Source: Chloroflexota bacterium | GTDB lineage: Bacteria; Chloroflexota; Dehalococcoidia; SM23-28-2; HRBIN24 | Length of the DNA: 6,210 bases | Assembly (NCBI GenBank): GCA_030550295.1 | Contig: JAUQPQ010000088.1 | Location: forward strand, 1 to 6,210 | Direction of reading: 5' to 3' | Part shown: positions 1 through 5,104 of the stretch, piece after piece | Layout: every line of letters begins with the position of its first letter | Numbering within the stretch: the stretch's first letter is position 1 | The notes under the pieces: model-generated | Databases searched by the model: none | What the model saw: only the letters and a program-made list of their open reading frames with translations | Told to the model about the DNA's origin: nothing | Program-made: the position numbers and the translations under genes

Positions 1-1225
1 TATCCCACACCCTATGAGCCACAGGTACAAGGTCTTCGTGGCGGGAGAGGGGCAAGACAGCCACCTTAATGGGAGCCAGGGCAGGGTGGAGGCGCAATAC
101 CACCCGAGTCTCCCCCCTTACCTCTTCTTCATGGTAGGCGTCCAGCATAAAGGCCATAAAGCACCTGTCCACCCCTGCCGAAGGCTCTATGACGTATGGG
201 ACTATATGCTCGCCCGTTTTCTCATCGAAGTACGTCAACAACTGGCCCGAGAACTGGGAATGGCGCCGCAAATCGAAATCGGTGCGATTGGCGATCCCTT
301 CCAGCTCGGACCATCCCATGGGGAAGAGGAACTCGATCTCGAAGGTGTCTTTAGCGTAGTGGGCCAGCTCCTCGGGGGGCAACCTGCGAACCCGCAAATT
401 CTCCTCCCTAATACCATATCGGAGGTACCAACGATAACGCTCTTCCACCCAGTGCTGGTGCCACTTCTCATCTTCACCTGGGCGCACAAAATACTCGATC
501 TCCATTTGCTCGAACTCCCTATCTCTGAAGATGAAGTTGCCAGGGGTTACCTCGTTCCGAAAGGCCTTGCCGATCTGGGCCACGCCAAAGGGCAACTTTT
601 TGCGGCTGGTCACCAAGATGTTATCGAAGTTTATGAAGATGCCCTGGGCCGTCTCTGGACGCAGGTAGACGGTGGCCCTGTCCAGCTCCTCCTTAAGACG
701 CCGGATCCGCTCTTGTGCTAACCCGCGGTCGTCCCTAGTTAGCTCCTCCAATGCCCTCGTGAACTCGGCCTCCACGTCTACGGGCCCTACATAGGTGCGG
801 AACATCAGGTTGAACATGCGGGGGGTGGTGAGCTCACCACCACATTCAGGGCAAGAGAGGCCGGAGATATCCACCATATGGCCGTGGGCTGCCTCAGGCT
901 CTCGTCCCCTGGCCACCTCATCAGCCCGGAAACGCCGTTTGCACGCTTTGCAGTCCACCATGGGGTCAGCAAAGGTCTCCACGTGCCCGCTAGCTTGCCA
1001 CACCTTAGGGTTCATGATGATGGCCGCATCTAGGCCCACCACATCGGGCCTCTCCTGGACTACGGCCTTCCACCATGCCCCCTTAATGTTGTTCTTTAGC
1101 TCCACTCCAAGGGGGCCGTAGTCCCAGAACCCTCCTACTCCCCCGTATATCTCGCTCCCCTGGAACACAAACCCCCTCCGCTTGCAGAGGGAAACGAACT
1201 TTTCCATCGTCACTTCCAGCGCCAT
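1..1225 (-). CDS. glyQS: Glycyl-tRNA synthetase, single-chain class II type (3' end cut off by window edge)
   Basis: Cytoplasmic enzyme that charges tRNA-Gly with glycine using ATP. The frame is open without a stop from the ATG at 1225 to the left edge, giving 408 residues; relatives have roughly 460-510, so most of the C-terminal anticodon-binding domain is missing. Visible marks: N-terminal SLCKRRGFVFQGSEIYGG (residues 12-29), WDYGPLGVELK, a probable zinc site of four cysteines (C92, C95, C125, C128), YLRPETAQG (187-195), class II motif 2 (FRNE 222-225 to REFEQME 236-242), the ELEGIANRTDFD block (307-318) and motif 3 (AGVDR 350-354). About 30 extra charged residues sit between TYVGP and YLRPETAQG. 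AGAGGAG (1228-1234) lies only 2 bases before the ATG, so the in-frame ATG at 1207 (MEKFVSLCK) is an alternative start. It is transcribed divergently from the membrane-peptide/darA pair. Family assignment is very secure. Confidence 0.97.
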   Translation of the reverse strand, partial: MALEVTMEKFVSLCKRRGFVFQGSEIYGGVGGFWDYGPLGVELKNNIKGAWWKAVVQERPDVVGLDAAIIMNPKVWQASGHVETFADPMVDCKACKRRFRADEVARGREPEAAHGHMVDISGLSCPECGGELTTPRMFNLMFRTYVGPVDVEAEFTRALEELTRDDRGLAQERIRRLKEELDRATVYLRPETAQGIFINFDNILVTSRKKLPFGVAQIGKAFRNEVTPGNFIFRDREFEQMEIEYFVRPGEDEKWHQHWVEERYRWYLRYGIREENLRVRRLPPEELAHYAKDTFEIEFLFPMGWSELEGIANRTDFDLRRHSQFSGQLLTYFDEKTGEHIVPYVIEPSAGVDRCFMAFMLDAYHEEEVRGETRVVLRLHPALAPIKVAVLPLSRHEDLVPVAHRVWD

Positions 1226-1252
1226 GACTCCTCTTTCAGCCCTCCCTAGGGG

Positions 1253-1282
1253 AAGGTAACAGGGCAACACCCCTGAAGTCAA
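1253..1282 (-). promoter_or_regulatory. Candidate sigma70-type promoter for glyQS
   Basis: On the minus strand TTGACT (1277-1282) is followed after 18 bases by TACCTT (1253-1258), which matches TATAAT at only 3 of 6 positions. Transcription would start near 1246 and leave a leader of about 20 bases. The -35 box is good and the -10 box weak, so this is tentative. The short leader leaves no room for a T-box riboswitch, which often precedes glycyl-tRNA synthetase genes in Firmicutes. Confidence 0.35.
1260..1275. other. Short inverted repeat inside the glyQS promoter spacer
   Basis: CAGGG (1260-1264) and CCCTG (1271-1275) form a perfect 5-base inverted repeat around six bases. It lies between the candidate -35 and -10 boxes of glyQS, where an operator could sit. 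No T-run follows on either strand, so it does not look like a terminator. A repeat this short can occur by chance in GC-rich DNA. Confidence 0.2.
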
Positions 1283-1292
1283 AGCCCCCGCC

Positions 1293-1321
1293 TTGACACC
1301 GCCCTCACCTCACGCTAGCAT
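1293..1321 (+). promoter_or_regulatory. Sigma70-type promoter for the membrane peptide and darA
   Basis: A perfect TTGACA (1293-1298) is separated by 17 bases from TAGCAT (1316-1321), which matches TATAAT at 4 of 6 positions. This is the best promoter in the window. Transcription would start near 1328, giving a leader of about 28 bases that carries a small GCGT/ACGC hairpin (1329-1341) and then the Shine-Dalgarno GGGAGGT (1344-1350). Confidence 0.7.
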
Positions 1322-1355
1322 CGGCCTGGCGTAGACAACGCTAGGGAGGTACAGG

Positions 1356-1493
1356 ATGCGGTTCCTCCTAGGGCTTGCTCTAGGCATCTTGGTGGGCGTA
1401 GTGGTAGCTGCCCTCCTCTCGCCTCGACCTGAGGAGGAAGAGGCGGAGGCCAGCACCAAACCAGGCGAAGAGGGAGCCCGTTGGGAGCTTTGA
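1356..1493 (+). CDS. Small single-span membrane protein (YtxH-like), 45 residues
   Basis: A 45-residue frame starts at ATG 1356, with Shine-Dalgarno GGGAGGT at 1344-1350, five bases upstream, and a strong promoter before it. Residues 3-21 form one hydrophobic, glycine-spaced helix (LGLALGILVGVVVAALL), followed by SPRP, a run of glutamates (26-29) and a charged hydrophilic tail ending in ARWEL. The pattern of a glycine-rich helix followed by a proline and acidic residues resembles the N-terminus of YtxH-family proteins; that is a resemblance of style only. The charge pattern suggests an N-terminal anchor with a small exposed tail. Its TGA stop overlaps the TTG start of darA as TTGA, so the two are almost certainly co-transcribed and probably translationally coupled. 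Function unknown. Confidence 0.75.
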   Translation: MRFLLGLALGILVGVVVAALLSPRPEEEEAEASTKPGEEGARWEL

Positions 1494-1816
1494 AGCTGGT
1501 ACTCATCATCGCCACAGAGGCCGATGCCGACAAACTTACAGGCCTCTTGGCAGAGAGGGGTATACCAGCCACTAAGGTCAGCTCCATGGGAGGCTTCCTA
1601 CGTCGCGGCAACGCTATCATCTTCTCCGGAGTACCCCAGGAGCAGGTGGACGAGATCCTGCACCTGGTAAGAAGAGAATGTAGGGGGCGCACGGAGATTA
1701 TCCCTAGCCAGCTCTTGCCTTTCCCAGAGCCTTCCCTACCTTCAGCACCAGTGGAAGTGAGGGTAGGCGGGGCCACCGTGTTCGTCCTCCCCATTGAGCA
1801 CTGGGAAAAGACCTAG
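1490..1816 (+). CDS. darA: Cyclic-di-AMP receptor protein, DarA/PstA family (PII-like, DUF970)
   Basis: A soluble, PII-like signalling protein; family members form trimers that bind cyclic-di-AMP. The 108-residue length matches the usual ~109. Diagnostic stretches are ATKVSSMGGFLRRGN (27-41) and PVEVRVGGATVFVLP (87-101), very close to the Bacillus and Staphylococcus proteins. T28, G35, F36, L37, N41 and G47 fall at the same numbers as in those proteins when translation starts at TTG 1490 (MKLVLIIA, cf. MKLI in the family). This decides the start over TTG 1481, which would add MGA and has GAGGGAG (1470-1476) at better spacing. Two positions differ from the Firmicutes proteins as I recall them: Pro at 26 instead of Arg, and a C-terminus EHWEKT lacking the penultimate Gln. 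It is coupled to the membrane peptide upstream and overlaps hppA tail to tail. The tmk/holB neighbours found in Bacillus are absent. Confidence 0.93.
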   Translation: MKLVLIIATEADADKLTGLLAERGIPATKVSSMGGFLRRGNAIIFSGVPQEQVDEILHLVRRECRGRTEIIPSQLLPFPEPSLPSAPVEVRVGGATVFVLPIEHWEKT

Positions 1817-4044
1817 GACATAAACAAGGGCGCCAGCACTAGAGTGACGGTGGACAGAAGCTTCACCAAGACATGCAGGGATGGCCCCGCCGTGTCCTTA
1901 AAGGGATCGCCCACCGTGTCTCCCACTACTGCCGCCTTATGAGCTTCAGACCCCTTCCCTATCACTACTTCGTGGCCAGGATTATCAGAGGCTGCCGCAG
2001 TCACCCCTATAGCCCTGGCCTCAGCAGGGGAGAGACGCAAATGCCCGGCCTCAATATACTTTTTGGCGTTGTCCCAAGCACCACCTACATTGTTAAGGAA
2101 GGTGGCCAGGATAATACCACCGATGGTGCCCACCATAAGGAGCCCTGCCACCGCCTGGGGGCCAGTGTCAGCTAGCCAGCCCGCTTGATGGATGCCCTTA
2201 AACACAACCCCCACTATCACAGGTGTCCCCACAGCTAACAGCCCCGGCGCTACCATACCCTTCAGGGCAGCACGGGTGGTGATATCCACCGCCCGTCCGT
2301 AGTCGGGCCGCTCAGTGCCAGCCATAATCCCTGGGCGCTCACGGAACTGGCGCCGCACCTCTTCGATGATGGTCCCCGCGGCCATCCCTACCGCCCTAAG
2401 GGCCAAGCTGCTGAACAGGAACACAAGCATGACGCCAATGAGGCTCGCCACGAATACCCCCACCCCCGACAAGTCCACAGGCAACGGTATCTCATAAATA
2501 GGCCAACCGAAGAAGTCCGAGGCCGGGTCTTCCGCCATATGCTCCCGCACCTTGTCCAAGAAGGCGCTGAAGAGCAGGAAGGCAGCCAGCCCAGCCGAAC
2601 CCATTGCATAACCCTTGGTAAGGGCCTTAGTGGTGTTCCCTACCGCGTCCAAAGCGTCGGTGATGCGACGGGAATGGGCTGGGGCCCCAGCCATCTCAAC
2701 GATGCCGTTGGCGTTGTCGGTAATGGGGCCAAAGGTGTCCATGGACAGGACATAGGCCGCCGACATGAGCATTCCCATGGTGGCCACCGCCGTCCCATAT
2801 ATGCCCCCACCAGGCAGACCCGTCTGCTCCCCAAAGATGTACGACATCACCAGGGCAGCACCTATGGCTATAGCCGTGACAGCCGTAGTCTCAAATCCTA
2901 CTGCTGTCCCCACCACGATGTTGGTAGCTGGCCCCGTAAGGGAAGCCCGCACGATCTCCCGCACTGGGCGCCACCCACCAGAGGTGTAATACTGGGTAAT
3001 GTAGACGAAGACGATGCTGGTGAGGATACCCACCACCCCGCTAGCAAAGAACCAGGCCCAGTGCTCGCTTCCCATGGTGATACGCGTGGCCAAGGCCATA
3101 AACCCCACACACAGGGACACGATGACCCAGTAGGCATAGTTGAGGGGGGTCATAGGGTCCTGCTCCTCACGCGTGAAGAAGGGGACGGATATCACCCCTA
3201 TTATGGTGCTCACAAGCCCCAGGGCCCTCACTATAAGAGGGAACAAGATCCACGACTCTTCGCCAGTTAGGGCGAAGATGGTTACCCCCAAGATCATGGC
3301 ACCAATGTTCTCTGCCGCCGTGGACTCGAAGAGGTCGGCGCCACGGCCAGCGCAGTCTCCTACGTTGTCCCCTACCAGGTCAGCCACTACCGCTGCATTA
3401 CGCGGGTCGTCCTCAGGTATCCCTGCCTCCACCTTCCCTACCAGGTCAGCCCCCATATCGGCGGCCTTGGTGTATATCCCACCGCCCAGCTGGGCGAATA
3501 GGGCCACGAAGCTGGCCCCAAATCCAAAGCCCACTATGTAGAAGGGGGCCTTATCTATGGGATGCCCCAAGACGCGAGAGTACAGGCCAAATATGCCAGC
3601 CACACCTAGGAGGCTCAAGGCGACGATGAGGAAGCCCGAAACAGCGCCTCCCCGCAGAGATACAGCGATCGCTTCCCTAAGGCTACGAGTAGCAGCAGAG
3701 GCACACCGCACGTTAGCCCTCACCGCCACATACATCCCTATGAAGCCCGACAAAGCGGAACATGAAGCTCCTACAAGGAAAGCGACGGCCGTAAGGATAC
3801 CCAGCTCCGTATCTTCGTCGAAATAGCCCACCAAGAACCCCACGATGGCCGCCACTACTAAGGCGAGCCCCGCGATAGTGGTGTACTGGCGGCGCATGAA
3901 GGCATTAGCCCCCTCGAAGATCATGCTGGCCACCTCACGCATCGCCGGTGTCCCCTGATCCCGACGCAGGACATCCCATGCTAACCAGGCGGCAAACAGG
4001 ATGCCTGCTATGCCTGCACCCGGGACGATCCATACCATCTCCAT
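1813..4044 (-). CDS. hppA: Membrane-bound pyrophosphatase, K+-independent H+-pumping type
   Basis: Integral membrane enzyme that hydrolyses pyrophosphate and pumps ions out of the cytoplasm. The 743 residues are full length, with hydrophobic segments along the whole chain (about 16 helices in the family). Pyrophosphate/Mg-site motifs are intact: the D-x7-K-x-E motif (D196, K204, E206), DLVGDNVGDCAG (222-233), DTFGPITDNANG (436-447), FLNNVGGAWDNAKK (649-662) and GDTVGDPFKDTAGPS (708-722). The K+-dependence signature reads GNTTKALTKG, with K473 and T476 where K+-dependent enzymes have Ala and Gly; by family rule this marks a K+-independent, H+-pumping enzyme. E240, three residues after D237 in helix 6, lies where the gate glutamate is expected. 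ATG 4044 has GGGAGGT (4053-4059) eight bases upstream; ATG 4038 is a minor alternative. The 34-residue basic peptide gene lies 31 bases upstream. No terminator is visible before the overlap with darA. Confidence 0.97.
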   Translation of the reverse strand: MEMVWIVPGAGIAGILFAAWLAWDVLRRDQGTPAMREVASMIFEGANAFMRRQYTTIAGLALVVAAIVGFLVGYFDEDTELGILTAVAFLVGASCSALSGFIGMYVAVRANVRCASAATRSLREAIAVSLRGGAVSGFLIVALSLLGVAGIFGLYSRVLGHPIDKAPFYIVGFGFGASFVALFAQLGGGIYTKAADMGADLVGKVEAGIPEDDPRNAAVVADLVGDNVGDCAGRGADLFESTAAENIGAMILGVTIFALTGEESWILFPLIVRALGLVSTIIGVISVPFFTREEQDPMTPLNYAYWVIVSLCVGFMALATRITMGSEHWAWFFASGVVGILTSIVFVYITQYYTSGGWRPVREIVRASLTGPATNIVVGTAVGFETTAVTAIAIGAALVMSYIFGEQTGLPGGGIYGTAVATMGMLMSAAYVLSMDTFGPITDNANGIVEMAGAPAHSRRITDALDAVGNTTKALTKGYAMGSAGLAAFLLFSAFLDKVREHMAEDPASDFFGWPIYEIPLPVDLSGVGVFVASLIGVMLVFLFSSLALRAVGMAAGTIIEEVRRQFRERPGIMAGTERPDYGRAVDITTRAALKGMVAPGLLAVGTPVIVGVVFKGIHQAGWLADTGPQAVAGLLMVGTIGGIILATFLNNVGGAWDNAKKYIEAGHLRLSPAEARAIGVTAAASDNPGHEVVIGKGSEAHKAAVVGDTVGDPFKDTAGPSLHVLVKLLSTVTLVLAPLFMS

Positions 4045-4075
4045 CGCCCTTTACCTCCCTGGGATTGAGGCCCTA

Positions 4076-4180
4076 TTAGCGCTGAGCAGAGGCAGCCAAT
4101 CGCGCCTGCCGCCTCTTCGCCTTTATCTTCTTCATCTTTTTGTGGTGCTTTTTGCGGACGACCTTTTTAGGCTTGTTCAT
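4076..4180 (-). CDS. Very basic 34-residue protein, possible bS22/mS38-like small ribosomal protein
   Basis: The frame runs from ATG 4180 to TAA 4076. The peptide has 11 Lys, 5 Arg and 2 His in 34 residues and no acidic residue: MNKPKK, then VVRKKHHKKMKKIKAKRR (7-24), then a milder ARLAASAQR tail. Such a composition implies RNA binding. The core KKHHKKMKKIKAKRR can be laid over the KKHRKLLRRTRVQRR core that I recall for the AURKAIP1/COX24-domain small-subunit proteins (bS22 in actinobacteria, mS38 in mitochondria), sharing the KKH start and the RR end. This is a low-complexity resemblance, not proof. AAGG (4189-4192) lies eight bases before the ATG and a second purine run, AAGGGAG, abuts it. 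Placed between tRNA-Glu (78 bases upstream) and hppA (31 bases downstream), on the same strand as both. Coding status is likely but rests on composition and ribosome-site logic. Confidence 0.65.
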   Translation of the reverse strand: MNKPKKVVRKKHHKKMKKIKAKRRQARLAASAQR

Positions 4181-4200
4181 CTCCCTTGCCTTGAACGATA

Positions 4201-4248
4201 AGAGCCTAAAGAGATGGGCCAGACGTATTTTATCAACATGAAGGCTCT
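4201..4248. repeat. Spaced inverted repeat between tRNA-Glu and the basic peptide gene
   Basis: AGAGCCT (4201-4207) and AGGCTCT (4242-4248) are perfect 7-base inverted copies separated by 34 bases. Read leftward, this could fold as a stem with a long loop in the RNA between tRNA-Glu and the small gene. It lacks a tight loop and a T-run, so it is not a typical intrinsic terminator. It could be a processing or leader structure, or chance. Confidence 0.3.
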
Positions 4249-4256
4249 AATACCAC
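4227..4256 (-). promoter_or_regulatory. Weak candidate promoter for the basic peptide gene and hppA
   Basis: On the minus strand a good -10 box TAAAAT (4227-4232), preceded by GA, has only a poor -35 candidate GTGGTA (4251-4256) 18 bases upstream. The stretch is the most AT-rich in the area. If it works, hppA need not depend on the tRNA promoter. Confidence 0.25.
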
Positions 4257-4258
4257 AC

Positions 4259-4335
4259 TGGTGCCCCCGGCGGGATTCGAACCCGCGATTTCCACCTTGA
4301 AAGGGTGGCGTCCTGGGCCTCTAGACGACGGGGGC
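4259..4335 (-). tRNA. tRNA-Glu, anticodon UUC, with encoded CCA
   Basis: A complete cloverleaf of 74 bases plus encoded CCA (4259-4261). Acceptor stem GCCCCCG/CGGGGGC (seven pairs), D arm closed by GTC/GAC, anticodon stem CCACC/GGTGG with loop CTTTCAA giving anticodon TTC, a five-base variable loop AAATC, and T arm GCGGG-TTCGAAT-CCCGC. The D arm appears identical to that of Escherichia coli tRNA-Glu as I recall it. The discriminator base is A. It is transcribed leftward toward the basic peptide gene, with a promoter a few bases upstream, and diverges from the DUF72 gene. Confidence 0.97.
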
Positions 4336-4345
4336 CCCAGTCACC

Positions 4346-4374
4346 ATTCTAGTTTATGGCCTGTTTTGAGGAAA
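4346..4374 (-). promoter_or_regulatory. Likely promoter of tRNA-Glu
   Basis: On the minus strand TAGAAT (4346-4351, 5 of 6 to TATAAT) is preceded after 17 bases by TTTCCT (4369-4374, 3 of 6 to TTGACA). Transcription would start about four or five bases before the tRNA 5' end at 4335, which is sensible for a tRNA gene. The -35 box overlaps the ribosome-binding region of the divergent DUF72 gene. Confidence 0.5.
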
Positions 4375-4378
4375 GGAA

Positions 4379-5104
4379 ATGGAGCTCATCATAGGTTGTT
4401 GCGGCTGGCCGGTAGGCCGCCAGAGGTACTTCGCCCAGATGGCAGCAGTGGAGTTGCAGGAGACCTTCTATGACCCCCCTTCCCCGGAGAGAGCCCAGCG
4501 TCTTCGCCAGGAGGCGCCTCAGGGCTTCGTCTTCACTATGAAGGTGTGGCAGCTAGTAACTCATCCTCCTTCCAGCCCCACCTACCGACGTCTCAAACGA
4601 ACCTTATCCCCTGAGCTGTTGGAGGGCGCGGGATATTTCCGTCCCACCTCTGCAGTGCGTATGGCCTGGGAAGAGACCCTTAAGGTGGCACGTGCCCTGA
4701 AACCCTTGGCCATCGTATTTCAGTGCCCAGCCAGTTTCCAGCCCACCTCCGAAAACCGGGCCCACCTGCGCCAATTCTTCCAGGAGATCGAGCGAGAAGG
4801 GATGATATTGGCATGGGAACCCCGGGGGAACTGGCCGGCAGAGGACGTGCTGAGCTTGTGTCGAGACCTGGAGCTCGTCCACTGCGTAGACCCCTTCCAG
4901 GGCCAATCGGTGTGGGGCCAGGCAGTGTACTGGCGCCTACACGGCCGTGGGAATTACCGTTACCGCTATACCAATGAGGAGCTCCTACAGCTGGCCTCCT
5001 GGGGGCAGCAGGCCTTGGCCCAAGGGAAAAATCCCGTAATAGTGATGTTCAATAATACCAACATGTGGGAGGATGCCCTGCGCTTTCTTCGGCTGTGGGC
5101 CTAA
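4379..5104 (+). CDS. DUF72 (YecE-like) TIM-barrel protein
   Basis: A 241-residue protein, the normal length for DUF72. Family marks in order: GCCGW (6-10), VELQETFYDPP (24-34), FVFTMKVWQLVTH (50-62), IVFQCPASF (112-120), ILAWEPRGNW (143-152), VDPF (170-173), YWRLHGRGNYRYRYTNEEL (184-202) and VIVMFNNT (220-227). The GCCGW opening and VELQETFY stretch resemble the archaeal/thermophile branch, where many bacterial members begin GTSGW. The family folds as a TIM barrel with a conserved cleft, but its biochemical role is not established, so none is assigned. ATG 4379 has GAGG (4368-4371) seven bases upstream. It is divergent from tRNA-Glu with only 43 bases between, where I see no convincing rightward promoter, and its stop overlaps the convergent repeat-protein gene by four bases. 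Confidence 0.93.
   Translation: MELIIGCCGWPVGRQRYFAQMAAVELQETFYDPPSPERAQRLRQEAPQGFVFTMKVWQLVTHPPSSPTYRRLKRTLSPELLEGAGYFRPTSAVRMAWEETLKVARALKPLAIVFQCPASFQPTSENRAHLRQFFQEIEREGMILAWEPRGNWPAEDVLSLCRDLELVHCVDPFQGQSVWGQAVYWRLHGRGNYRYRYTNEELLQLASWGQQALAQGKNPVIVMFNNTNMWEDALRFLRLWA

Noticed and set aside
14..721. Long open frame on the plus strand (235 codons)
   Set aside because: It is antisense to GlyRS, whose class II motifs are unmistakable on the minus strand; its translation has no recognisable family features.
1226..1355. T-box riboswitch controlling glyQS
   Set aside because: The minus-strand leader would be only about 20-100 bases and no T-box or specifier-loop sequence is seen.
1481..1489. 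TTG 1481 as the darA start
   Set aside because: TTG 1490 gives the family-typical MKL start and places T28, N41 and G47 at the same numbers as in known homologues, although the ribosome site is better spaced for 1481.
1315..1794. Minus-strand open frame of 159 codons
   Set aside because: It is antisense to the membrane peptide and darA, which have a promoter, ribosome sites and family motifs.
2539..3270. Plus-strand open frame of 243 codons
   Set aside because: It lies wholly antisense to hppA and translates to low-hydrophobicity, His/Gly-rich sequence without motifs.
3370..3451. Perfect 16-base direct repeat (3370-3385 and 3436-3451) inside hppA
   Set aside because: Both copies encode ADLVG in two neighbouring conserved motifs; protein constraint explains the repeat.
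4297..4325. TTGAAA and TCTAGA with a 17-base gap on the plus strand as a DUF72 promoter
   Set aside because: Both boxes fall inside tRNA-Glu, where base choice is fixed by the tRNA; the -10 match is only 3 of 6.
4261..4473. Plus-strand frame beginning with PPAGFEPAI
   Set aside because: This is the well-known artefact of translating the antisense strand of a tRNA; it also overlaps the start of the DUF72 gene in another frame.
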